Positions 24,454 through 32,615 of a stretch of 64,000 nucleotides of DNA are shown here, one piece after another. The translations under genes and the position numbers were made by a program. Position 1 is the first letter of the stretch; the number at the start of each line of letters is the position of its first letter. Origin of the DNA: Micromonospora sp. NBC_01813 (GTDB lineage: Bacteria; Actinomycetota; Actinomycetes; Mycobacteriales; Micromonosporaceae); assembly GCF_035917335.1 (NCBI RefSeq), contig NZ_CP109067.1, positions 3,905,001-3,969,000 on the forward strand. The letters are read 5' to 3'. The notes under the pieces are model-generated. The model had not been told where the DNA came from. It made no database searches and saw only the letters and a program-made list of their open reading frames with translations.

Positions 24454-25024
24454 CCGCGACCCGGCCGGTGGTGCCGACGTCGACCCCGCCGTCAGGCAGC
24501 AGTACCTGGGCGGCCGTGCCCGGCACCGGCACCACCCTCAGGTACGTGCCCAGGACCGGCGGCGTCACGTCGGCCACCGTGTTGCGCCAGACCAGCACCG
24601 CGGCGGCACGAGCGCCCGGGGCCAGGGTGACCGGCTGCGGGTCGTCGGCCAGCTGCTCGATCAGGGCGACCGCCGAGACTCCCGCCAGGACCTCGACCTC
24701 CAGCGCTTCCTGCTCCTCGCCGAGCAGCGACAACTCGGGATAGCCGAACACCGGGTACGGCCGGTCGGCGCAGTTGACCATGAAGATCGGCATCGCCCGC
24801 AGCCCCATGGCGGCGTCGGCCGCACCCAGGCTCAACGCCAGACCCGACGCCGGGCAGTCCGGTGCTGCCTCGTCCGTCGCCGACGACGGCAGTGGTTCGA
24901 TGGTCCGCACCAGTGGAGCGGCGCTCGGCGGTTGCGGGCCCGGCTGCGGCACCTGCCCGGCGCAGCCGGCAAGCAGTGCAGTGACCAGTGCCGTCGCCAC
25001 CAGCGCCATCAGGCGGGGCTTCAC
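24428..25024 (-). CDS. DUF4232-like lipoprotein
   Basis: 198 residues. A lipoprotein signal (residues 1-21, ending LLAGC with the Cys to be lipidated), a Pro/Ser-rich spacer, then a beta-rich domain resembling DUF4232 (DCPASGLALSLGAADAAMGLRAMPIFMVNC, with two Cys likely bonded). It should sit on the outer face of the membrane. GTG at 25024 overlaps the stop of the gene upstream (GTGA at 25021-25024), so the two are coupled. Its function is unknown. Confidence 0.75.
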   Translation of the reverse strand: MKPRLMALVATALVTALLAGCAGQVPQPGPQPPSAAPLVRTIEPLPSSATDEAAPDCPASGLALSLGAADAAMGLRAMPIFMVNCADRPYPVFGYPELSLLGEEQEALEVEVLAGVSAVALIEQLADDPQPVTLAPGARAAAVLVWRNTVADVTPPVLGTYLRVVPVPGTAAQVLLPDGGVDVGTTGRVAVSPWAAAR

Positions 25025-25401
25025 GCTCCGGCCGGGTCGGCCACCGGCGGTACGTCCTCATCGTCGTCGAACGGCTCGTCGAGCCATCGCCACCACGCCT
25101 CGTCGCCGTCGACGTGCAGCAGGAACTCGGACGCTGGCTTCCCATCCGGATCGATCAGCACCACGGCGGCGCGCACCTCCAGATACGCCCGCTCCCAGGC
25201 GGCCACCTCGCCGTCGGTGTCACCGTCCTCGCTGGCCCGCAGCGCCCGTAGCTCCGCCTCGAAGATCGGCCGCACCGGTTCGAACGCCTCGGTCGGCCGA
25301 AGGGTGGCATACAACCACGGGAAGTCGCCGTCGGTGACGTTCAACTCGGCCAGTGGCACCCCGTCGTGGTCCTGCAACGACCAACACCCGCCGAAACCCA
25401 T
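25021..25401 (-). CDS. Small acidic protein of unknown function
   Basis: 126 residues, acidic at the C-terminus, rich in aromatic residues (FPWLYATLRPTEAFEPVRPIF, DGDEAWWRWLDEPFDDDEDV). I do not recognise a family. No signal peptide is visible. ATG at 25401 has a GGAGGGAG run upstream, a little distant. It is coupled by overlap to the lipoprotein gene and lies 54 bases after the peptidase E gene, so these three may form one transcript. Confidence 0.6.
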   Translation of the reverse strand: MGFGGCWSLQDHDGVPLAELNVTDGDFPWLYATLRPTEAFEPVRPIFEAELRALRASEDGDTDGEVAAWERAYLEVRAAVVLIDPDGKPASEFLLHVDGDEAWWRWLDEPFDDDEDVPPVADPAGA

Positions 25402-25455
25402 CTGAGGAATCTCCCTCCGCGCCGAACAGTCGCCGGCACAGTAGTACGTCGGTAC

Positions 25456-26235
25456 CTACCGGGGCGCCCCCCTGTCGGCGACCGGGGATTCGGCCTGCGT
25501 GGTGACGATCGAGCGGGTCGGCAGCGGCCGTTCCACCGCTGTTCCCGGCCGATCGCCGGGTTCGATCCGATACGCGCCGGCGCCCGGCACGGTGCTGACC
25601 GCCTCGACAAGTTCGGTGCCGACGTAGTGCAGGCCGACGCCGTCGTCGGTGGCGTACCCGGCTGGCAGCTGGCCGGACGCGACGCAGTCCAGGTAGCGGG
25701 ACCGACGCGGCTGCTCCGACAGGTCGTGGTGCACGCCGTTGCTGTACGGCAGCAACCGCAACCCATCGTTGACCGGGTCGAGCCGGTCGGAGAAGGAATC
25801 GGTCAGCCCGCCGACGTGCCAGCAGAGGCTGCCGGCGCTGCCACCGCCCAGCACCACCCCGGCTTCCCAACACTCCCGCAGCATCTCGTCGAGTCGGTGG
25901 GCCCGCCAGACCGCGAGCAGATTGACCACGCTGCCACCGGGCACCCAGATCAGATGTTGAGCACGCAGGAAGGCGAAGACATCGTCGACGTTCGGCTGGT
26001 TGAACAACTGTAGATGCGATGGAACGGCGAAATCGGCCCCTTCGAACGCCGCGTAGAAGGAGTCGATCACCGTTCTGCTGTCGCCGGTCGCGGTCGGCAC
26101 CAGGCAGACCTTGGCGACCGGCTCCCCGGTCAGCGAGATCGCGTGCTCGATGAGCGCACTGCGGCGTGGAGTGGGACGGCCGGGCGACGGATGCAGGATG
26201 CCGGAAACGGCGAAGATCTGGCGTACGGGGGCCAT
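25456..26235 (-). CDS. Peptidase E-like (S51) family protein
   Basis: 259 residues of the S51 group, related to dipeptidase E, which splits Asp-X dipeptides, and to cyanophycinase. The core motif GGGSAGSLCW carries the nucleophile Ser near residue 133. IWVPGGSVVNLLAVWR and the later DGVGLHYVG are typical. It acts in the cytoplasm. ATG at 26235 is chosen; an in-frame GTG 15 bases further up is possible. The C-terminal 30 residues are a low-complexity extension. The family is clear; the exact substrate is inferred. Confidence 0.83.
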   Translation of the reverse strand: MAPVRQIFAVSGILHPSPGRPTPRRSALIEHAISLTGEPVAKVCLVPTATGDSRTVIDSFYAAFEGADFAVPSHLQLFNQPNVDDVFAFLRAQHLIWVPGGSVVNLLAVWRAHRLDEMLRECWEAGVVLGGGSAGSLCWHVGGLTDSFSDRLDPVNDGLRLLPYSNGVHHDLSEQPRRSRYLDCVASGQLPAGYATDDGVGLHYVGTELVEAVSTVPGAGAYRIEPGDRPGTAVERPLPTRSIVTTQAESPVADRGAPR

Positions 26236-26495
26236 CTGTCCATCATGCACGACCGGTCGGGCTGAGCCGAACAGCGCGCCGCGACCAGCGCCAGACACAT
26301 CGGTCGCGCCTACTCCGGGCACGCTCGCTCGAGCAATGGCAGTTGCTGGGCCGGGCGGCCGGCAAGAGCGTCGCGGGTGACTCGTCCACGACAAGAGACA
26401 CGGGGCCGCGGGCACGCTTGGTGACCTTCGAGCGTGTTCTCTTGGGTACCACCCCCGTCTTGCGACGGCGACGTGACCCTGAACGGCGCGATCTA

Positions 26496-26508
26496 CTACC
26501 GGCGGTAG
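26496..26508 (+). promoter_or_regulatory. Likely BlaI operator
   Basis: CTACCGGCGGTAG, a 13-base palindrome with one central base, ends 9 bases before the BlaI start codon. The CTAC/GTAG ends are like those of operators bound by BlaI/MecI-type repressors, so autoregulation is likely. The rest of the gap 26236-26517 shows nothing I can name. Confidence 0.55.
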
Positions 26509-26517
26509 GCTTGACCG

Positions 26518-26898
26518 GTGACACGACTCGGCGAGTTGGAACGCGCGGTGATGGACGTGCTGTGGGACCGGGATCCGGCAGCCGGCCCGGTCACCGTGCG
26601 CGACGTCGCCGAAGCCCTGCAGGAACGTGACCTCGCCTACACCACGGTGATGACCGTGCTCGACCGGCTCGCCGGCAAGGGCATGGTCAGCCGGGAACGC
26701 GCCGGGCGCGCCTGGCAGTACCAGCCGGCCGCCAGCCGGGAGGCGTACATCGCCCAGTTGATGCTCGACGCGCTCGACCTGGCCGGCAGCCGCGACGCGG
26801 CGCTGGTCCGCTTCGCCAGATCGGTGACCGGCACCGAAGCCGAGGTGCTCCGGGCCGCGCTCACCGACCAGGCGCAGACGGCGGAGCGGCAGGGCTGA
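26518..26898 (+). CDS. BlaI/MecI/CopY family repressor
   Basis: 126 residues. The winged helix about 1-80 (GELERAVMDVLWDRD, VRDVAEALQERDLAYTTVMTVLDRLAGKGMVSRERAGRAWQY) is the standard BlaI pattern. A short dimerisation tail follows. It is the first gene of a run with an M56 protease, cydD and cydC, spaced by 7 bases and then by overlaps. In known BlaI/BlaR systems, the M56 partner relays an envelope signal that destroys the repressor. Here the controlled genes would include cydDC. Confidence 0.88.
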   Translation: MTRLGELERAVMDVLWDRDPAAGPVTVRDVAEALQERDLAYTTVMTVLDRLAGKGMVSRERAGRAWQYQPAASREAYIAQLMLDALDLAGSRDAALVRFARSVTGTEAEVLRAALTDQAQTAERQG

Positions 26899-26905
26899 GG
26901 CGACC

Positions 26906-27895
26906 ATGGCACACGCCGTGCACTTCGCCGCGGTGATCATCGCCTGCTGGCTGGCCGCCCAGGTGCTCACCCGGTCGGGGTGGCTCGGCCAGGGCTGGAC
27001 CTGGCGCAGCCCACGGGTGGCGATCCTCTGCTGGCAGGCGCTCGGCCTGGCCGTGGGGCTGGCCGCGATCGGGCTGCCGCTGGCGATCGGCCTCGCCCCG
27101 TACGACACCGGACCCGGCCGCGCCGCCGGGATGTTTCTCGGCGACCTGGCCACCGCCGGCACCGCCTGGCTCACCGGGCACGGCTGGCCGGCCCACGCCT
27201 TCCCGGCCGGTCTGGGGCCGTCGCGGCTGACGCTGGTCGGCGTCGCCGGCGCGATCGCCGCCGTCCTGCTCGGGTCGACCGTACGCAGCCTGCTCGCCGC
27301 CGTACGTGCGCAGCGCCGTCACCGCGACCTGCTCGTCCTCGTCGCCCGCGCCGACCCGGCCGCACCCGGTGCGCTGGTGCTCGACCACCCGAGTGCCGCC
27401 GCCTACTGCCTGCCCGGCGTCCGGCCCACGGTCGTCGTCAGCGCCGGCGCGCTGCGCCTGCTCGGCCCCGGCGAGCTCGCCGCCGTACTCAGTCACGAGC
27501 GGGCCCACGCCGACGAACGCCACGACCTCGTGTTGCTGCCGTTCACCGCGTTGTGTCGGGCGCTGCCCCGGCTGCGTTGGCTACGGTCGGCGCACGAGGC
27601 GGTCGCGCTACTCGTCGAGATGCGGGCCGACGACAAGGCCCGCGGCCAGCATGCCGACGAGCCGCTGGCCACCGCGCTACGCCGATTCGCCGCCGCCGGC
27701 CACCGGATCACCCCGGCCGGTGCCCTCGGGGTCGCCGGCGGTCCGCCCGACGCTCCGGTGGTCGGTGACCGGGAACTCGACGCCCGGGTCCAGCGGCTCT
27801 CGGGCAGCGGTCCGGCACCGCGACTGCGGCCGGCCGCCGCCAGCGCCGCCGCGCTGCTGCTGCTGGCCCTACCGGTGACGTCGTACCTCAGCTGA
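26906..27895 (+). CDS. M56 (BlaR1-like) membrane metalloprotease
   Basis: 329 residues. Membrane helices lie about 5-22, 38-58, 62-85 and 105-130, and one near the C-terminus about 308-325. The zinc motif HERAH is at 197-201 (LSHERAHADERHD), with the third ligand Glu238 in VEMRADD. The large penicillin-binding sensor domain of classic BlaR1 is missing, as in most actinobacterial M56 proteins, so the signal it senses is unknown. It would cleave the upstream BlaI repressor. The stop overlaps the cydD start by one base (TGATG). Confidence 0.86.
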   Translation: MAHAVHFAAVIIACWLAAQVLTRSGWLGQGWTWRSPRVAILCWQALGLAVGLAAIGLPLAIGLAPYDTGPGRAAGMFLGDLATAGTAWLTGHGWPAHAFPAGLGPSRLTLVGVAGAIAAVLLGSTVRSLLAAVRAQRRHRDLLVLVARADPAAPGALVLDHPSAAAYCLPGVRPTVVVSAGALRLLGPGELAAVLSHERAHADERHDLVLLPFTALCRALPRLRWLRSAHEAVALLVEMRADDKARGQHADEPLATALRRFAAAGHRITPAGALGVAGGPPDAPVVGDRELDARVQRLSGSGPAPRLRPAAASAAALLLLALPVTSYLS

Positions 27896-29700
27896 TGCCC
27901 GAGACCGCGACCTCCACCGGCCCGGCCGATCGACCGGAGCGTCGCCGGCCCTTCGACCCGCGACTGCCGCGTCAGGTCCCGGCGGTACGCCGCCAACTCG
28001 CCCTGCTCGCAGCGATCGGCGTGCTGGCCGCCGTGCTGATCATCGCGCAGGCCACCACCCTCGCGACGGTGCTCGCCGCGGCTGCGAGCGGCGAACTCGA
28101 CCGGTCGGCCCTCACCGGCTTCGTCCTCGCCGTCGCCGGCCGCGCCGTGCTGATCTGGGCGCAGGGTTTCGTCGCCGCCAGCGCCGCCGCCGTCGTCAAG
28201 GCGCAGCTGCACACCGACCTGCTGGCGGCGATCCACCGGCGCGGCCCCGGCTGGCTCGCCGGGCAGCGCACGGGCCAGCTCGCCACGCTGACCGGCCGGG
28301 GCCTGGACGCCCTCGACGGCTACTTCACCGGCTATCTGCCGCAGTTGGTGCTGAGCGTGACCGTGCCGGTGGCCGTGCTCGCCCGGTTGGTCTTCGCCGA
28401 CTGGAGTTCGGCACTGATCGTCGCGGTCACCCTGCCGCTGATCCCGATCTTCGGTGCGTTGCTCGGCTGGCAGGCCCAGGCGGCCACCGAGCGCCAGTGG
28501 CGGCGGCTGACCCAGCTCGGTGGTCATTTCCTGGACATGGTGGCCGGGCTGGCGACCCTGCGGGCGTTCGGTCGCCAGCTGCAGCAGGCCGAGGTGGTAC
28601 GCCAGATGGCCGACCGGCACCGGATCGCCACCATGGGCACGCTGCGGATCGCCTTCCTCTCGGCCCTGGTGCTGGAGCTGGTCGCCACCCTCGCCGTCGC
28701 GCTGGTCGCCGTCCCGATCGGGCTGCGGCTGCTGTCGGGCGGCATCGCGCTGTCCACGGCGCTGCTGGTGCTGCTGCTCACCCCGGAGGCGTACCTGCCG
28801 CTGCGGGCCGCCGGCAGCCGCTTCCACGCCAGCATGGAGGGCCTGACCGTGCTGGACGAGGCGCTCACCCTGATCGGCGACGACAGTGCCGGCAACACCG
28901 CCGAGCGGGCCGGGGGCGGGCCGGTCCACGGGCCGGGCGGCGGGCCGGGGGACGTCGATGCCGGAGCGGACCGGGCCGCGACGGCGGGGACCCGGTCGGC
29001 CCGCGCGATCGTCCGGTCCGCGCCGGCCGAGATCAGGTTCGAGTCGGTGACCGTGGCATATCCGCGCACCACCGCGCTGTGCGAGGTCGATCTGACCATC
29101 CGGGCCGGCGAACGGATCGCGGTGATCGGGCCGAGCGGTGCCGGCAAGAGCACCCTGCTGCAGTTGCTTCTCGGCTTCGTCGCGCCGACCACCGGCCGGA
29201 TCACCATCGACGGAGTCGACCTGACCTCGCTCGACATCGACCAGTGGCGGCGGCAACTCGCCTGGGTTCCGCAGCACGCGCATCTGTTCACCGCCTCGCT
29301 CGCCGACAACATCCGGCTCGGGTCACCCGACGCACCGGCCGCGCGGGTCGACGCGGCGATCAGCGCCGCCGCGCTCGGCGACGTACTCGCCGGGCTGCCC
29401 GACGGTCTGGACACCCGGCTCGGGGAACGCGGCCACGGGCTGTCCAGCGGCCAACGACAGCGGGTCGCGCTGGCTCGCGCGTTCCTGCGCGACGCGCCGG
29501 TCGTCCTGCTCGACGAGCCGACCGCCCGGCTCGACGGGGCCTCCGAGGCCGCGGTGCTGGCCGGGTCACGGCAACTCGTCGCCGGCCGGACCGCGCTGAT
29601 CGTGGCGCACCGCCCGGCACTGCTCGATGGCGTGGACCGGATCGTCCGACTCGACGCTGGGCGAATCGACGCGCGCACCCTCGTCAGGACGGTGTCGTGA
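27895..29700 (+). CDS. cydD: Thiol reductant ABC exporter subunit CydD
   Basis: 601 residues: a six-helix ABC membrane domain about 35-320 and an ATPase domain about 375-600, with Walker A GPSGAGKST near 411, signature LSSGQRQRVALARAF near 515 and Walker B VVLLDEP. CydDC exports cysteine and glutathione-type thiols and is needed to assemble cytochrome bd oxidase. The subunits are half-transporters and pair as CydD with CydC. A Gly/Ala-rich insert of about 40 residues (around 335-375) links the two domains. Translation is coupled to the M56 gene before and the cydC gene after. The cydAB genes themselves are not in this operon. Confidence 0.9.
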   Translation: MPETATSTGPADRPERRRPFDPRLPRQVPAVRRQLALLAAIGVLAAVLIIAQATTLATVLAAAASGELDRSALTGFVLAVAGRAVLIWAQGFVAASAAAVVKAQLHTDLLAAIHRRGPGWLAGQRTGQLATLTGRGLDALDGYFTGYLPQLVLSVTVPVAVLARLVFADWSSALIVAVTLPLIPIFGALLGWQAQAATERQWRRLTQLGGHFLDMVAGLATLRAFGRQLQQAEVVRQMADRHRIATMGTLRIAFLSALVLELVATLAVALVAVPIGLRLLSGGIALSTALLVLLLTPEAYLPLRAAGSRFHASMEGLTVLDEALTLIGDDSAGNTAERAGGGPVHGPGGGPGDVDAGADRAATAGTRSARAIVRSAPAEIRFESVTVAYPRTTALCEVDLTIRAGERIAVIGPSGAGKSTLLQLLLGFVAPTTGRITIDGVDLTSLDIDQWRRQLAWVPQHAHLFTASLADNIRLGSPDAPAARVDAAISAAALGDVLAGLPDGLDTRLGERGHGLSSGQRQRVALARAFLRDAPVVLLDEPTARLDGASEAAVLAGSRQLVAGRTALIVAHRPALLDGVDRIVRLDAGRIDARTLVRTVS

Positions 29701-31466
29701 TCGCCGGGCCGGAGCGGACCGTGCTGGCGGTGGCCCGACCGTACCTGGGTCGGATCGTCGGCGCAGGGCTGCTCGCCGCGGCCACCGAGCTCGCGGCGCT
29801 GGCGTTGATGGCGACCGCGGTGTGGCTGCTGATCACCGCCGCCGGCCGGCCCCCGCTGGACGCGATCACCGTGGCGATCGTCGGGGTACGCGCGCTGGCG
29901 ATCAGCCGGGGCGTGCTGCGCTACACCGAACGACTCGCCGGACACGACGCGACGCTGCGCGTCGTCACCGACGTACGGTCCCGGATCTTCACCGCGCTGG
30001 CCGCCCGACGGACCAGCGCCGAGGACCGCTCCGGGGACGCGCTCAGCCGGCTCGTCTCTGATGTGGAAGCCGTACAGGACCTGCTGTTGAGGGTCCTGGT
30101 GCCCGGTGCCGCCGCGGCCACGGTGGCGGTGCTCGCCGTGACCTCGGCCGCGACGGTCGATCCGGCGGCTGCGCTCGCACTCGCCTGCGGCCTGGCGGTC
30201 GCCGGTTGCGGGCTGCCGGTGGCCGCGACGCTGCTCACCCGACGTACGGCGGACCGGGTGGCGCCGCTGCGGGGCGCGCTGGCCGCGGAGAGCACCGATC
30301 TGATCTACGGTGCCGCCGACCTGGCTGCCTTCGGTGCCACCTCGTCCGCCCTGGAGCGCACCACCCGACGGGCGCGGGAGCTGGCGAGGCTGGAGCGACG
30401 CCTGGCCGCGACCGGTTGGGCCGTCGACGGTGCCGGCGTACTCGTCGCCGGCCTCACCGTGGCCGCCGTCACGGTGGCGGCGTCGCGCGGTGCGGTGGAC
30501 GGGGTACTGGTCGGCGTCCTGGCTGTCGGAAGTCTGGCCGCCGTCGAGATGAGCCTGGCGCTGGTCGCCTCGGCCCGCCAGTGGGCGCTGTCGCGCGGTG
30601 CCCTGCGGCGGGTCGCCGATCTGCTCACCGAGGCGGCGTCCGATCCGGCCGCCGCCCTGCCTGAACCTGTCGCCGGTGGATCCGATCCTGTTGCCGAGCG
30701 GCCTGAGCCGGTGCTGGCCGAGCTCGAGGGTGTCACCGTGCGATACCGCCCGGGCGCTCCACCGGCACTCGACCGGCTCGGCTGGCTGCTGCCGCCCGGC
30801 CGGCGCGTCGCGGTCGTCGGACCCAGCGGCGCCGGCAAGAGCACCCTGCTCGCCGTGCTCACCGGCGCGCTCGCCCCGGATCTCGGCCGGGTCACGGTCG
30901 ACGGCGCCGACCTCGCCGACCTGCCGGCCGAGCGACGGCACCGGTTGGTCGGTGGGCTGTTCGCCGAGGCGTACGTGTTCAACGCCACAGTTCGCGACAA
31001 CCTGCTGCTGGCCCGGCCCACCGCGACCGACGACGACCTGGCCGTCGCCGCTGCCACCGCCGGACTGCTCGACTGGGTACGCGAACAGCCCGACGGTTGG
31101 CAGACGTCGGTCGGCGCCACCGGCAGCCAGTTGTCCGGCGGGCAGCGGCAACGACTCGCCCTGGCCAGGGCATTGCTGGCCGACCCGGCGGTGCTGGTCC
31201 TCGACGAGCCGACCGAAGGGCTCGACCCGGCCAGTGCGGACGCGGTCCTGGCGACCGTGCTGGCGGCGACCGGGGGCCGGACCGTGGTGGTGGTCACCCA
31301 CCGGCTGACCGGGTTGGAATCGATGGATGAGATCCTGGTACTGGACGCGGGCCGGATCGTGCAGCGGGGCGACCATGCCGAACTGATCGAACGGCCTGGT
31401 TGGTATCAGGAACAGTGGATCATGCAGCGGGCCGCCGAACAGGGCTACCTGACGGCGATCAGCTGA
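29697..31466 (+). CDS. cydC: Thiol reductant ABC exporter subunit CydC
   Basis: 589 residues. The membrane domain is about 10-310, with the region AISRGVLRYTERLAGHDATLRVV typical of CydC. The ATPase domain is about 340-580, with Walker A GPSGAGKST near 375, signature LSGGQRQRLALARALL near 480 and Walker B VLVLDEP. It starts at GTG 29697 inside the last codons of cydD (GTGA overlap), a strong sign of stoichiometric translation. It forms the CydDC heterodimer. After its stop at 31466 I see no clear terminator. Confidence 0.9.
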   Translation: MIAGPERTVLAVARPYLGRIVGAGLLAAATELAALALMATAVWLLITAAGRPPLDAITVAIVGVRALAISRGVLRYTERLAGHDATLRVVTDVRSRIFTALAARRTSAEDRSGDALSRLVSDVEAVQDLLLRVLVPGAAAATVAVLAVTSAATVDPAAALALACGLAVAGCGLPVAATLLTRRTADRVAPLRGALAAESTDLIYGAADLAAFGATSSALERTTRRARELARLERRLAATGWAVDGAGVLVAGLTVAAVTVAASRGAVDGVLVGVLAVGSLAAVEMSLALVASARQWALSRGALRRVADLLTEAASDPAAALPEPVAGGSDPVAERPEPVLAELEGVTVRYRPGAPPALDRLGWLLPPGRRVAVVGPSGAGKSTLLAVLTGALAPDLGRVTVDGADLADLPAERRHRLVGGLFAEAYVFNATVRDNLLLARPTATDDDLAVAAATAGLLDWVREQPDGWQTSVGATGSQLSGGQRQRLALARALLADPAVLVLDEPTEGLDPASADAVLATVLAATGGRTVVVVTHRLTGLESMDEILVLDAGRIVQRGDHAELIERPGWYQEQWIMQRAAEQGYLTAIS

Positions 31467-31582
31467 CGCGTAGCGGGGTGCGGGCAACCCATCCGGCGGG
31501 CGGCCCATTAGGGTGTGCGCAGAGTCACCCACCCGACAGTCCGGGTTCGGGCGCCGTCACCGGAAGACAAACGGAGGTCAGC

Positions 31583-32554
31583 GTGGCCAAGTCGCCGAAC
31601 CAGCCCGATGCCGACCGGCTCGCAGCCGAGTCCGTCGATACCGAGGCCGACAGTGACTTCGAGTCAGCGGCGGACGACGCGCTCGATCCAGTCGAGGACG
31701 GCACCGATTCCGGTACGGCGGCCGCCGCCGACCGGTCGCTGTGGCAGGACGTACGGATCGATCCGGTGGAGATCGCGTTGCCGGCCGGCGCCGGGTACAC
31801 CCTGCGGGCCTACCGCCCGGCCGCCACGCTGACCCCGACCGACATCTCCGAACGTGAGGAGGAGGACCCGTTCGCGGCACGGCGACGGGTCGCCGAAGCC
31901 GAAGCCGAGGAGGACGACGAGACGGTTGTCATCCTCGACGAGGAGTTCACCTCGGCGTTGGCGGAAGAAGAGGCAGCCGAGCAGGAACGCGCCGATCAGG
32001 ACAAAACCGGCAAGGGGTCGGCCGACGAGGACGACGCTGACGACCAGGCCGAGGAGGCCGACGCTGGCGAGGAGGTGCCGATCTTCCTCACCCAGCAGGG
32101 CAGGCTGCTGCTGTTCAAGAACCCGGAGGCACTGGTCAGCTTCGTCCGGTCCGGCGCGCCGAACGACTTCACCCAGCTCGACACCTGGCCGGAGTTGGTC
32201 GACCGGGTCCAGCCGGCGGACGTCGATGCCCTGCCGGAGGACACCTACGAGCTCGACCTGGTGGTCGAGAACCTGCGTGGCGGGCACGACGTGTGGGACG
32301 CCCCGCTGTTGATCCAGTCCGGCGAGGTGGCCCGGGACCTGGCGTACGCTCTGCGGATGCCGTCGGTCCTCGACATGCTCTCGTCCGGATCCAGGCTGGA
32401 CGATCTCGACGAGGCGCTAAGGTCGACGGTTGACGGCGGCATCGGCGGGTTCATGGCCCGCCGACGGCTGAAGAAAATCGGGGCACAAACCGCAAGTCTC
32501 GGGTGGCGCACGATTATCGGCAAGATCTCTGCCGCTGCGGACTGGCGCGATTGA
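31583..32554 (+). CDS. Acidic actinobacterial protein of unknown function
   Basis: 323 residues. Residues 1-170 are highly acidic and low in complexity, broken by one ordered patch (LWQDVRIDPVEIALPAGAGYTLRAYRP). The C-terminal 150 residues are folded: PIFLTQQGRLLLFKNPEALVSFVRSGAPNDFTQL, then YELDLVVENLRGGHDVWDAPLLIQSGEVARDLAYAL, and a basic end (RRRLKKIGAQ). GTG at 31583 follows an ACGGAGG site. Homologues are sometimes labelled 'primosomal protein' in actinobacteria, without proof. It precedes the conservon-linked gene by 61 bases. Confidence 0.68.
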   Translation: MAKSPNQPDADRLAAESVDTEADSDFESAADDALDPVEDGTDSGTAAAADRSLWQDVRIDPVEIALPAGAGYTLRAYRPAATLTPTDISEREEEDPFAARRRVAEAEAEEDDETVVILDEEFTSALAEEEAAEQERADQDKTGKGSADEDDADDQAEEADAGEEVPIFLTQQGRLLLFKNPEALVSFVRSGAPNDFTQLDTWPELVDRVQPADVDALPEDTYELDLVVENLRGGHDVWDAPLLIQSGEVARDLAYALRMPSVLDMLSSGSRLDDLDEALRSTVDGGIGGFMARRRLKKIGAQTASLGWRTIIGKISAAADWRD

Positions 32555-32615
32555 CCCCTAACCAGGGAGCATCAGTCCTTGGCACATGGCAGGTGTCCGG
32601 GAGGAGGACGACGCG

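Noticed and set aside
28524-31532. A 1000-codon minus-strand open frame over cydD and cydC
   Set aside because: Antisense to two clear ABC exporter genes; the translation is low-complexity with no domain.
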